This document shows, piece by piece, positions 41,543-49,926 of a stretch of DNA of 64,000 nucleotides (positions within the stretch are counted from its first letter, which is position 1; every line of letters begins with the position of its first letter). Below the pieces are notes generated by a model that did no database searches, had not been told where the DNA came from, and saw nothing but the letters and a program-made list of their open reading frames with translations. This stretch comes from RGIG6353 sp045653035 (GTDB taxonomy: Bacteria > Bacillota > Clostridia > Oscillospirales > SIG627): contig JAZOLO010000003.1 of the NCBI GenBank assembly GCA_045653035.1, positions 54,799 through 118,798 of the forward strand. The letters are read 5' to 3'. Made by a program: the position numbers and the translations under genes.

Positions 41543-42907
41543 ATGATTGAAATTTCATCATCCACCAACCTGCTTGAGCAAAAATCCTATAAATACTCCT
41601 TACAGGACGTAGCTGAGCCTAATCTCTACCGCGACATATATCCTTACAAGGAAGTTCCGAAGGTAGCCTTCAACCACAGAAAGGTGCCCATAGGAATGCC
41701 CCGTGAAATATGGATAACCGACACGTCTTTCCGTGACGGTATGCAGTCACAGGCCCCCTACTCTCCAGAGCAGATAATACATCTCTTTAAGCTTATGTCA
41801 AGACTTGGTGGAGAAAAGGGAATTATACGTCAGACGGAGTTTTTCGTATACAGCGAAAACGACCGCAAGTCTCTTGAGGGATGTATGAATCTTGGATTCA
41901 AGTTTCCCGAGATCACTACTTGGATAAGAGCAAGTCTCAATGACTTTAAGCTTATCCGCGATATGGGTATCAAGGAGTCGGGTATTCTAGTTTCATGCTC
42001 GGACTATCACATATTCAAAAAGCTTGGCATGACAAGAGGTCAGGCGCTTGAGCACTACAAGAAAACTATTGCCGCGGCACTTGAGCTTGGTATCCGTCCC
42101 AGATGCCATTTTGAGGATATTACGAGAGCCGATTTTTACGGCTTTGTTCTCCCCTTCGTAAACGAGCTTCAAAAAATGTCCGATGACTCGGGAATTCCAA
42201 TTAAGATAAGAGCCTGTGGCACCATGGGCTATGGTGTTCCCTTCTCCGAGGTTGCACTTCCCCGAAGCGTACCCGGTATCATTTACGGTCTCCAGCACTA
42301 TGCCGACGTGCCCAGTGAAATGATTGAATGGCACGGTCATAACGATTTCTATAAGGGTGTTGCAAACGCTACCTGTGCTTGGCTTCACGGTGCTGCGGCT
42401 GTTAACTGCTCCATGCTTGGTATAGGCGAGAGAACGGGTAACGTTCCTCTTGAAGCTATGGTTATGGAATATGCCTCGCTAAGAGGTACGCTTGACGGTA
42501 TGGACACTACGGCTATTACCGAAATTGCCGATTACTTCAAGAGAGATATCGGCTATAACATACATGAGAACACACCTTTTGTCGGTGCAAACTTCAATTC
42601 TACAAGAGCAGGTATTCACGCTGACGGTCTTATAAAGGACGAGGAGATATACAACATTTTCGACACAGACGCTCTCCTCAACCGTCCTGCAAAGGTAACT
42701 GTTTCAAACACCTCGGGTCTTGCTGGAATCGCATACTGGCTCAATGCTCACTATAATCTTAAGGGTGATGAAGCCCTTACAAAGAAGGACGACCTTGTAG
42801 CTTATATCAAGGCATGGACAGACGAGGAATATGCAAAGGGACGTCAGACGGTAATCAGTACCGAGGAAATGGAAAAGCTTGTAATGGATTACAGAAAGGA
42901 GCACTAA
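41543..42907 (+). CDS. Probable Re-citrate synthase (isopropylmalate/homocitrate synthase family)
   Basis: A 454-residue DRE-TIM metallolyase: DTSFRDGMQSQAPYSPEQ with the metal-binding RDG, GIRPRCHFEDITRADFYGF, and the HxH ligands in EWHGHNDFYKG. In sequence alone it could be a homocitrate or isopropylmalate synthase. Being followed by aconitase and isocitrate dehydrogenase, with no ordinary citrate synthase in sight, it fits the anaerobes' Re-face citrate synthase (as in Clostridium kluyveri), which condenses acetyl-CoA and oxaloacetate. The ATG at 41543 follows AAAGGCGG; the frame's earlier start lies near the -10. Confidence 0.8.
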   Translation: MIEISSSTNLLEQKSYKYSLQDVAEPNLYRDIYPYKEVPKVAFNHRKVPIGMPREIWITDTSFRDGMQSQAPYSPEQIIHLFKLMSRLGGEKGIIRQTEFFVYSENDRKSLEGCMNLGFKFPEITTWIRASLNDFKLIRDMGIKESGILVSCSDYHIFKKLGMTRGQALEHYKKTIAAALELGIRPRCHFEDITRADFYGFVLPFVNELQKMSDDSGIPIKIRACGTMGYGVPFSEVALPRSVPGIIYGLQHYADVPSEMIEWHGHNDFYKGVANATCAWLHGAAAVNCSMLGIGERTGNVPLEAMVMEYASLRGTLDGMDTTAITEIADYFKRDIGYNIHENTPFVGANFNSTRAGIHADGLIKDEEIYNIFDTDALLNRPAKVTVSNTSGLAGIAYWLNAHYNLKGDEALTKKDDLVAYIKAWTDEEYAKGRQTVISTEEMEKLVMDYRKEH

Positions 42908-42908
42908 A

Positions 42909-44831
42909 ATGGGACTTACAATTGCACAAAAGATAATAAAGGCACATCTTCTTGAGGGAGATATGACTCCCGGCTCGGAGATTGCCCTCAGAATAGACCA
43001 GACACTGACGCAGGACGCTACGGGTACAATGGCATATCTTGAATTCGAGTCCATTGGTATTCCAAGAGTCAGAACAGAGCTTTCGGTGGCATACATCGAC
43101 CACAACACACTTCAGTCGGGCTTTGAAAATGCTGACGACCACCGCTACATACAGTCGGTTGCAAAAAAATACGGTATCCGTTTTTCACGTCCGGGTAACG
43201 GTATCTGCCATCAGGTACACCTTGAACGCTTCGGAAAGCCCGGTAAGACACTTATCGGCTCGGACAGCCACACTCCCACAGGCGGAGGTATCGGTATGCT
43301 CGCTATGGGTGCCGGAGGTATGGACGTTGCGGTTGCTATGGGTGGCGGTGCTTACTATATCACAATGCCAAAAATGATAAAGGTAAATCTCACAGGTGCT
43401 CTCCGTCCCTGGGTTAGTGCTAAGGACGTAAGCCTTGAAATACTCCGTATCCTTTCTGTTAAGGGCGGTGTAGGATACATTATCGAATGGGGCGGTGAGG
43501 GTATCAAGACACTTTCCGTTCCCCAGAGAGCTACAATTACCAACATGGGAACAGAGCTTGGTGCTACCACCTCTATATTCCCCTCTGATGAAATTACAAA
43601 AGCATTCCTTGAAAGTCAAGGCAGAGGCGAAGATTTCGTTCCCCTCTCATCCGACGAGGATGCTGTTTACGACAGAATAATCGACATAAACCTCTCAGAG
43701 CTGAAGCCTCTTCTTGCATGTCCTCACTCTCCCGATAACATTAAGGCAGCAGAGGACCTTTCGGACATCAAGGTAGATCAGGTTTGTATCGGCTCATGTA
43801 CCAACTCATCTCTTGCTGATATGCTTAAAGTTGCAGCCATTCTCAAGGGCAAGACAATCGATCCCTCGGTCAGCCTTTCGGTATCCCCAGGCTCCAAGCA
43901 GGTGCTTACTATGCTTGCCGACTGCGGTGCACTCAGCGATATTATTGCATCTGGTGCAAGAGTTCTTGAATGTGCTTGCGGTCCTTGCATCGGCATGGGC
44001 TTCTCTCCTAATTCCGCAGGTGTTTCCCTTCGTACCTTTAACCGTAACTTTGAAGGAAGAAGCGGTACAAAGGACGGTCAGGTTTATCTTGTATCTCCCG
44101 AGCTTGCGGCGGCATCTGCTCTTACGGGATATATTACAGACCCCAGAACACTTGGTGAGTGCCCTGAAATTACGATCCCTGAAAAGTTCAAGATAAACGA
44201 CTCGGCAATAATTCTTCCCGCAACCGAGGAAGAAGCAAAGGACGTGGAGGTACTCCGCGGCCCCAACATCAAGCCTTTCCCCGAAGGAGAACCTCTTACA
44301 GACACACTTCTCGCACCTCTTACTCTTAAGGTTGGAGACAACATCACCACCGACCACATTATGCCCGCAGGTCCGAAGATACTCCCCTACCGTTCAAACA
44401 TTCCTTATCTTTCAAAGTTCTGCTTCGGTGTATGTGACGAGGCATTCCCTGAAAGAGCACTTAAGTCAGGTAAATCCATAATCGTTGGCGGTTCAAACTA
44501 CGGACAGGGCTCATCCCGTGAGCATGCGGCTCTCGTTCCTCTCTATCTTGGAGTAAAGGCAGTTATTGCTAAGAGCTTTGCAAGAATACACGCGGCAAAC
44601 CTTATAAACGCAGGTATCATTCCTCTTACCTTCAAAAATCCCGACGATTACGATAAGCTTTCACAGGGTGATGAACTTGAGATTTCAGGACTTTTCGAGG
44701 CTTTGAAAAGCGGATGTGCAATTCTCACCGACAAAACAACAGGTGATGAGTTCGAGCTTTCCTGTGAATTTTCCGACCGTCAGCAGAAAATGCTTCTTGC
44801 AGGCGGACTTTTGAAATATACAAAAGGATAA
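42909..44831 (+). CDS. Aconitate hydratase
   Basis: Isomerises citrate to isocitrate. The 640-residue protein has the [4Fe-4S] ligands in IGSCTNSS and ECACGPCIGMG, plus SDSHTPTGGGIGMLAMGAGG and the C-terminal swivel domain with GGSNYGQGSSREHAALVP. The shorter length and sequence place it with the mitochondrial-like or 'X' aconitases rather than the about 900-residue AcnA/IRP type. It begins one base after the citrate synthase stop, so it is translationally linked. Confidence 0.95.
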   Translation: MGLTIAQKIIKAHLLEGDMTPGSEIALRIDQTLTQDATGTMAYLEFESIGIPRVRTELSVAYIDHNTLQSGFENADDHRYIQSVAKKYGIRFSRPGNGICHQVHLERFGKPGKTLIGSDSHTPTGGGIGMLAMGAGGMDVAVAMGGGAYYITMPKMIKVNLTGALRPWVSAKDVSLEILRILSVKGGVGYIIEWGGEGIKTLSVPQRATITNMGTELGATTSIFPSDEITKAFLESQGRGEDFVPLSSDEDAVYDRIIDINLSELKPLLACPHSPDNIKAAEDLSDIKVDQVCIGSCTNSSLADMLKVAAILKGKTIDPSVSLSVSPGSKQVLTMLADCGALSDIIASGARVLECACGPCIGMGFSPNSAGVSLRTFNRNFEGRSGTKDGQVYLVSPELAAASALTGYITDPRTLGECPEITIPEKFKINDSAIILPATEEEAKDVEVLRGPNIKPFPEGEPLTDTLLAPLTLKVGDNITTDHIMPAGPKILPYRSNIPYLSKFCFGVCDEAFPERALKSGKSIIVGGSNYGQGSSREHAALVPLYLGVKAVIAKSFARIHAANLINAGIIPLTFKNPDDYDKLSQGDELEISGLFEALKSGCAILTDKTTGDEFELSCEFSDRQQKMLLAGGLLKYTKG

Positions 44832-45212
44832 GTATTTATTATAATAGGGCTCTGCCCTGTACCCGCTTAAAGCCTTTTTGAAAAAAGGTTTTAAGAATTC
44901 CAAAAGCTTAGAAAATTATTTTTTCATTTTCGGTTTTAAGCCGTTATCTCTAAAAAGGTAGCAGTTTTGGAGGTAAAATCGCGGAGTGCGAAGGCGTCGG
45001 CGTACTTGGTACGCCAGTCCGAGCAACACGCGAAGAAAATGAAATTTGGAATAACTAAGCAGAAAGTCGATTTTCGAGTTTCTACATTAGAAAAACTACT
45101 CTTTGACTACACTTTGTTCGCACTTACTTTATGAAAAAGCGTTTTTAGTGAAAACTGAAAATCTTCATTTTCGGTTTTAACCCAAAAATGATACCGTAAG
45201 AAAGGATATATT
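44832..45212. repeat. 381-base gene-free stretch with hairpins and a 17-base direct repeat
   Basis: Between the aconitase and isocitrate dehydrogenase genes. It contains AGGGC/GCCCT (44846-44858), a 10-bp stem at 44869-44892, a GC-rich core with the hairpin GGCGTAC/GTACGCC (44999-45015), a 12-bp stem at 45151-45162/45067-equivalent right arm 45167-45178, and the direct repeat TTCATTTTCGGTTTTAA at 44923-44939 and 45164-45180. No ORF or confident promoter is seen. It could be an intergenic repeat cassette that inserted between operon genes. Confidence 0.55.
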
Positions 45213-46427
45213 ATGAATAAAATAAAAATGACCACCCCTCTCGTTGAGATGGACGGCGATGAAATGACAAGAATACTCTGGAAGATGATAAAAGATGAGC
45301 TTATCCTCCCCTTTGTTGACCTTAAAACCGAGTACTATGACCTGGGGCTCCCCGAAAGAGAAAAGACAAAGGATAAGGTTACCTTTGATTCCGCTTACGC
45401 CACACAGAAATACGGCGTTGCAGTAAAATGTGCTACCATTACTCCCAACAAGCAGAGGGTTGAGGAATACAATCTCACTGAAATGTGGAAGAGCCCCAAC
45501 GGTACTATCCGTGCAATTCTCGACGGCACTGTTTTCCGTGCTCCAATTATTATAGATTCCATAAAGCCTGTTGTTAAGAACTGGAAGAAGCCTATTACCA
45601 TTGCACGTCATGCTTACGGCGACGTATACAAGGCATCCGAGATGAGAGTTGAAAATCTCGGTAAGGCAGAGCTCGTATTTACCGACAAGGACGGCAAGGA
45701 AACAAGAGAGACCATCTATGACTTCGAGTGCCCGGGTGTACTTCAGGGTCAGTACAATAAGGACACCTCCATTATTTCCTTTGCACACTCCTGTTTCAAA
45801 TATGCCATCGACACAAAGCAGTCACTTTGGTTCTCCACAAAGGACACTATCTCAAAGAAATACGATCAGACCTTCAAGCTTATTTTCCAGGATATTTTTG
45901 ATAAGGAATACAAGGCTAAATTTGAGGAGCTTGGTATTGAATACTTCTATACTCTTATCGACGATGCGGTTGCACGTGTTATAAGAAGTGAGGGCGGTTA
46001 CATCTGGGCTTGTAAGAACTATGACGGCGACGTTATGAGCGACATGGTTTCCACCGCGTTCGGTTCACTTGCTATGATGACCTCCGTTCTCGTATCTCCC
46101 GACGGAAAGTATGAATACCAGGCGGCACATGGTACCGTTACCCGTCACTACTATAAGTATCTCAAGGGTGAGGAAACCTCCACAAACCCCATGGCAACCA
46201 TTTTTGCATGGTCGGGTGCTCTCCGCAAGAGAGGTGAGCTTGACGGTCTTGACGCGCTTGTAAGCTTTGCCGATACTCTTGAAGGGGCTTGTATCAAAAC
46301 TCTTGACGACGGAATTATGACGAAGGACCTTGTAGGACTTGTTGAGGCGGGCTTTGAAGCAAAGGCTGTAAACTCCCTTGACTTCATCAAGGCAATAAGA
46401 GAAAGACTTGAAAAAGCACTTGCATAA
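45213..46427 (+). CDS. icd: NADP-dependent isocitrate dehydrogenase, eukaryote-like type
   Basis: Oxidises isocitrate to 2-oxoglutarate and CO2 with NADP+. The 404-residue protein starts KIKMTTPLVEMDGDEMTRI and shows TITPNKQRVEEYNL, KSPNGTIRAILDGTVFR (substrate Ser, Asn and Arg), the YFYTLIDDAVARVIRSEGG region with the metal-binding Asp, and AAHGTVTRHYY, all as in the homodimeric mitochondrial-like subfamily rather than the E. coli type. It ends the three-step citrate-to-2-oxoglutarate gene set, providing the glutamate carbon skeleton. Confidence 0.96.
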   Translation: MNKIKMTTPLVEMDGDEMTRILWKMIKDELILPFVDLKTEYYDLGLPEREKTKDKVTFDSAYATQKYGVAVKCATITPNKQRVEEYNLTEMWKSPNGTIRAILDGTVFRAPIIIDSIKPVVKNWKKPITIARHAYGDVYKASEMRVENLGKAELVFTDKDGKETRETIYDFECPGVLQGQYNKDTSIISFAHSCFKYAIDTKQSLWFSTKDTISKKYDQTFKLIFQDIFDKEYKAKFEELGIEYFYTLIDDAVARVIRSEGGYIWACKNYDGDVMSDMVSTAFGSLAMMTSVLVSPDGKYEYQAAHGTVTRHYYKYLKGEETSTNPMATIFAWSGALRKRGELDGLDALVSFADTLEGACIKTLDDGIMTKDLVGLVEAGFEAKAVNSLDFIKAIRERLEKALA

Positions 46428-46434
46428 AAGATTT

Positions 46435-46464
46435 AAGGGGACACTTTAATGTGTCCTCTTTTTT
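46435..46464 (+). terminator. Terminator of icd
   Basis: AGGGGACAC/GTGTCCTCT stem (46436-46444 with 46451-46459, one G-T pair) followed by six Ts. Confidence 0.9.
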
Positions 46465-46466
46465 GC

Positions 46467-46500
46467 GAGAGAAGGCTTTTGAAGTCAAAAGCCCTCTCTC
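46467..46500. repeat. Intergenic hairpin repeat after icd
   Basis: A 14-bp stem with one mismatch (46467-46480 with 46487-46500), then CACACTCTCTCGAAAAAC. It resembles in layout the hairpin element before the fusion gene. AT-rich sequence without genes follows to 46716. Confidence 0.55.
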
Positions 46501-46576
46501 ACACTCTCTCGAAAAACTAAAAAAATACTAAATTTAATTTATAAAAATTTTTATACCCATATAAAGCAAAATCAAT

Positions 46577-46651
46577 ATTCAAGACATTTTAAGTTAATTT
46601 AATTTTAATTTTATTCAATTAAAGTTTTATAAAATTCAATATTTGTTGAAT
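46577..46651. promoter_or_regulatory. Cluster of ATTCAA boxes upstream of the islet promoter
   Basis: ATTCAA occurs at 46577-46582, 46613-46618 and 46634-46639, and its complement TTGAAT at 46646-46651; the last two form a dyad with a six-base spacer just ahead of the -35. They are candidate sites for the XRE protein encoded in the same islet. Confidence 0.4.
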
Positions 46652-46658
46652 TTTTCTG

Positions 46659-46687
46659 TTGACAAATCATCTTCTTTATATTATAAT
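46659..46687 (+). promoter_or_regulatory. Consensus promoter of the AT-rich islet
   Basis: TTGACA (46659-46664) and TATAAT (46682-46687), 17-base spacer, 29 bases before the first ATG. Confidence 0.85.
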
Positions 46688-46716
46688 TAAAACACAAAGA
46701 GAAAGGAGATTATTTA

Positions 46717-47028
46717 ATGAACGAAATAAACAAACAAAATATTTTATCTAAAGCTCAAAAAATGCAACAAGATCCAATCTACAATACATTATCCGTTTTG
46801 GGATATGCTATCGGTGCAATAATATGTGTTGTAACCATACTGCTTAGAATTTTAGTTGAAAAAATTTTTGTTGTAGATGGTGCTTTGATTATGTGCGGAA
46901 TGTACACATTTTTTTATTGGGCAAGCTTCATTATAAATCAAAAAAATAAAAATAACTTATTTCTCGCTTTGTTCTTCACAACTATATTCTTTATTTTATT
47001 AGTTATATTTTTACAACAAATAATGTAA
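46717..47028 (+). CDS. Small membrane protein (three hydrophobic segments), XRE-associated
   Basis: A 103-residue AT-rich gene product: a polar N-terminus (about 25 residues) then hydrophobic segments at about 27-47, 54-72 and 80-102. It resembles in layout the DUF6442-type proteins often encoded next to small XRE regulators, but this is a tentative likeness. GAAAGGAG precedes the ATG. It ends 12 bases before the regulator gene. Confidence 0.75.
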   Translation: MNEINKQNILSKAQKMQQDPIYNTLSVLGYAIGAIICVVTILLRILVEKIFVVDGALIMCGMYTFFYWASFIINQKNKNNLFLALFFTTIFFILLVIFLQQIM

Positions 47029-47040
47029 AAAGGAGTAATC

Positions 47041-47268
47041 ATGCTAAAAAACGATCTTCCACTCAAAAATAAACTTAAAGTAGCAAGGGCGGAAAAAGAC
47101 CTCAATCAACTTGAATTAGCTAAAATGGTTGGAGTATCTAAAACTACAATATGCTCGATTGAAAAGGGTCATTTTTCCCCCACAGCAAAGCTTGCTTTGC
47201 TATTATGCATAGCTTTAGATAAAAAATTTGAAGATTTGTTTTATTTTGAAGAAATGGAAAAGGAGTAA
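47041..47268 (+). CDS. Small XRE-family HTH transcriptional regulator
   Basis: A 75-residue Cro/CI-type protein: LKVARAEKDLNQLELAKMVG followed by VSKTTICSIEKGHFSPTAKL, then a short LDKKFEDLFYFEE tail, as in the YozG/YvaO-like stand-alone regulators. Middle gene of a three-gene islet, with AAAGGAG before the ATG. It probably regulates its own promoter; not shown. Confidence 0.9.
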   Translation: MLKNDLPLKNKLKVARAEKDLNQLELAKMVGVSKTTICSIEKGHFSPTAKLALLLCIALDKKFEDLFYFEEMEKE

Positions 47269-47273
47269 CAAAT

Positions 47274-47822
47274 ATGAATCAAGTGCTATTAAAATTTACA
47301 AAGAGCGAATTTAACGATTATTATGAAATTTTTTCTAAATATATCACTCTTATCTTACATAACAAATATACAAGCTTACCTTCAGATAGACAACAAATGA
47401 TTCACATTTTCACATCAACAATTCTTAGCGCAAAACATTGTGATTTATGTATATGTGTAGCATCATCTCTACTTGATTTAGCCCAAAAACACAATATAAG
47501 TGATTCTAACATAGAAGCATATTACAAAGAACTAGCAAATGAAATAACCAAAACTATATTTCTAGTTTTGCCCAAAAATGTGATGCAAAAGATGTCTTAT
47601 TGCATTGATGATAGAAAGATTAATATGGTAGCTCAACCTTTAAGCGATAAATTCTACAAATCAAAAGATGAAATAAACATCGATAGTTTATTTCACATGT
47701 ATTTTTTAAGCTTATTGAGTGTATCATATTTCACATCAAAAGAGAAAAAGATAATACAAAAAATAGTAGAAGAAATAGAGAAAATAGTAGAAGAGGAAAC
47801 CGAGGAAATAGAAGTACAGTAA
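47274..47822 (+). CDS. Uncharacterised 182-residue protein of the AT-rich islet
   Basis: A predicted all-helical soluble protein, Lys/Ile-rich, with a Cys-rich patch (SAKHCDLCICVASSLL) around residues 61-77 and an acidic Glu-rich C-terminal helix from about residue 155 on. No family recognised. It begins 5 bases after the XRE gene behind AAAAGGAG and is clearly cotranscribed. The strongly AT-rich base and codon use differ from the flanking icd and ccdA genes, suggesting recent acquisition. Confidence 0.75.
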   Translation: MNQVLLKFTKSEFNDYYEIFSKYITLILHNKYTSLPSDRQQMIHIFTSTILSAKHCDLCICVASSLLDLAQKHNISDSNIEAYYKELANEITKTIFLVLPKNVMQKMSYCIDDRKINMVAQPLSDKFYKSKDEINIDSLFHMYFLSLLSVSYFTSKEKKIIQKIVEEIEKIVEEETEEIEVQ

Positions 47823-47870
47823 CTTGTTAATAAAAACGCTTATATATTTTTAAAACGATGGAGTTTTTGT

Positions 47871-48530
47871 ATGCAATATTTTATTACCTTTCTTGAGGGT
47901 ATCATCACCTTCATTTCCCCCTGTCTTTTACCTATGCTTCCCATATATATTTCTTATTTTTCGGCAGGAGGTGAAAGGAGTTCAAAGAAGACACTTGTTA
48001 ACGCTGTGGGCTTTGTTCTGGGCTTTACTGTGCTTTTTGTGGCTCTCGGAGCATTGGCAGGTACTATCGGAGGATTTCTCACAAAATACCAATCGCTTGT
48101 AAATATTCTTTGCGGTGCTGTGGTTGTCGTTTTCGGGCTTCAGTTTATAGGCATTCTTAAAATGAATTTCGGCGGTAGCGGTATAAAGGCAAACACGAAA
48201 AATCTCGGTTTCTTTTCCTCCCTTGTATTCGGCATCGTTTTCTCTATAAGCTTTACTCCCTGTGTCAGTGCATTTCTCGGCTCAGCACTTCTCCTTGCTT
48301 CTCAGAGAGGACATGTGATGGAGGGTATATATCTGCTTCTTATCTACTCTCTCGGACTTGGTATTCCCTTTATTTTCAGTGCACTTCTTATAGATAAATT
48401 AAAAAGCACCTTCAATTTTATAAAAAAACACTACGGCATCATAAATAAAATATGCGGTGCTTTCCTCATAGTCATCGGTATTCTTATGGCAACGGGACTT
48501 TTGGGACGCTTTACGGCACTACTTAGTTAA
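47871..48530 (+). CDS. CcdA/DsbD-type thiol-disulfide membrane transporter
   Basis: A 219-residue, six-helix membrane protein carrying reducing power from cytosolic thioredoxin across the membrane. The two redox Cys sit in SPCLLPMLPIY and SFTPCVSAFLGS in opposite half-repeats. It is followed 10 bases later by a TlpA-like thioredoxin, its likely redox partner. The start has only a weak Shine-Dalgarno (GATGGAG). Confidence 0.93.
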   Translation: MQYFITFLEGIITFISPCLLPMLPIYISYFSAGGERSSKKTLVNAVGFVLGFTVLFVALGALAGTIGGFLTKYQSLVNILCGAVVVVFGLQFIGILKMNFGGSGIKANTKNLGFFSSLVFGIVFSISFTPCVSAFLGSALLLASQRGHVMEGIYLLLIYSLGLGIPFIFSALLIDKLKSTFNFIKKHYGIINKICGAFLIVIGILMATGLLGRFTALLS

Positions 48531-48540
48531 GGAGATTATC

Positions 48541-49131
48541 ATGAATAAAAAAGGTCTTATTGTTCTTGTAATAGCTTTTGTACTTGTAATAATCGGCGCA
48601 TCTCTTTTATATAACAAATTCAGCAAAGAAAATGCACCCGACAATCTTTTGACATACGAAGAAAAAGAGGGGGAGCTTGAGAGTGAAGCAGGTGACAAAG
48701 AAGAATTTATGGCTCCCGATTTTACGGTGTATGACAAGGAAGGAAATGCAGTAAAGCTCTCTGACCTCAAAGGCAAGCCTGTTATTCTCAACTTCTGGGC
48801 AAGCTGGTGTCCTCCCTGTAAGAGCGAGATGCCCGGCTTTAATGAAAAATATCTTGAATACGGCAATGAAATACACTTTATGATGGTAAACCTCACCGAC
48901 GGCTATCAGGAAACCAGGTCTTCTGCCGAAAAATATCTTTCAACCACCGACTACGCCTTCCCTGTATACTTCGACACCGACCTTGAAGGAGCCTACACCT
49001 ACGGCATATCCGCTGTTCCTCAAACCTTCTTTATAGACGAAAACGGAGTTCTCATAACCATGGCACAAGGTGCAATAAGCGGTGATATCTTGCAAAAAGG
49101 AATAGACTATATATATGAAAAATCGGAGTGA
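48541..49131 (+). CDS. Membrane-anchored TlpA-like thioredoxin-fold protein
   Basis: A 196-residue protein: one N-terminal membrane helix (about residues 5-24, no lipobox Cys), an acidic linker, then a TlpA/ResA fold with NFWASWCPPCKSEMPGF (active CPPC) and the cis-proline loop SAVPQTFFI. It likely keeps extracytoplasmic protein thiols reduced using electrons from the CcdA partner just upstream. Confidence 0.93.
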   Translation: MNKKGLIVLVIAFVLVIIGASLLYNKFSKENAPDNLLTYEEKEGELESEAGDKEEFMAPDFTVYDKEGNAVKLSDLKGKPVILNFWASWCPPCKSEMPGFNEKYLEYGNEIHFMMVNLTDGYQETRSSAEKYLSTTDYAFPVYFDTDLEGAYTYGISAVPQTFFIDENGVLITMAQGAISGDILQKGIDYIYEKSE

Positions 49132-49147
49132 CATCACTCCGATTTTT
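49118..49147 (+). terminator. Terminator between the thioredoxin and phosphodiesterase genes
   Basis: A 14-bp stem (49118-49131 with 49134-49147) holding both stop codons, T-run on the plus strand and A-run complement, so it serves both converging genes. Confidence 0.88.
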
Positions 49148-49904
49148 TTGCATAATCCGTATATATTCCCCATATTCCCATATCGAAAAGCTTTTGATGT
49201 TCCACTTCATTGTTTACAGTGTGAACGTATAAGGGCGTTCCTGCTTCAAGGAGTGCATCAACGTAGCCTTCTACAAGCGAAACCATCTCCGCACTGAAGG
49301 TTATTCCTGCAAGCTTATGACTCTTGGCAAACTCCACAATGGCATCGGTATCGGTCTTTTCATTCCAGTTCATATAGTAAAGGGTGAGAATTATATTGTC
49401 AAAGCCAAGCTTCTTTACCGCATCATAGTCGGAGGTGCTGTAAATCTGAATGCAGAAATTGTCCTTAAGGTCATGATATTCCTCGGATATTATCCTCGCC
49501 CCCTCAACACAGTTTTCCTTTATGTCGGTAACGATTATAACGTCTCTGTGACCTCTTATCCACTCACACAGGTAGTCCAGAGTAAAAGAGGTAAAGGGGT
49601 AGGTGTTGTGTCGTACTTCTTCAAATTCATCATAGGTTATGTCACTCTTTCCAAGGCTCGAAGAATAATAGTTTTTAAAATCGTGAACGCACACCAAGCG
49701 GTCATCAGAAGTAAAACAGAAGTCTATTTCAAGAACGCGGTAGCCTTTCTCGTATGAGTGCTCTGCCGCATCAACACTGTTACTGCCAATTATCCCGTCG
49801 GGAGTATCACCTCCTGCATGAAGGATATATCGGGAGTTTTGGTGAAAGAGCATGGTAGGTAAGCACGATAAGAGTATGAAAATCAGGCTCAAAAGCTTTA
49901 TCAT
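49134..49904 (-). CDS. Glycerophosphodiester phosphodiesterase-like exported protein
   Basis: A 256-residue protein with an N-terminal signal or anchor segment (residues 3-19) and a GDPD-type TIM barrel: SNSVDAAEHSYEKGYRVLEIDFCFT, DDRLVCVHD, VIIVTDIKEN and VHTVNNEVEHQKLFDMGIWGIYTD. The leading motif is HAGG instead of the usual HRG, and the PENT motif reads SNSV. The barrel Glu/Asp pair and second His are present, so activity is possible. It hydrolyses glycerophosphodiesters in known family members. Confidence 0.82.
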   Translation of the reverse strand: MIKLLSLIFILLSCLPTMLFHQNSRYILHAGGDTPDGIIGSNSVDAAEHSYEKGYRVLEIDFCFTSDDRLVCVHDFKNYYSSSLGKSDITYDEFEEVRHNTYPFTSFTLDYLCEWIRGHRDVIIVTDIKENCVEGARIISEEYHDLKDNFCIQIYSTSDYDAVKKLGFDNIILTLYYMNWNEKTDTDAIVEFAKSHKLAGITFSAEMVSLVEGYVDALLEAGTPLYVHTVNNEVEHQKLFDMGIWGIYTDYAKKSE

Positions 49905-49926
49905 AGGGTGAAATCCTTTATCTTCG

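Noticed and set aside
42855..44357. Several minus-strand frames over the aconitase gene
   Set aside because: They overlap the convincing aconitase gene entirely and encode Cys/Arg-rich nonsense-like sequence.
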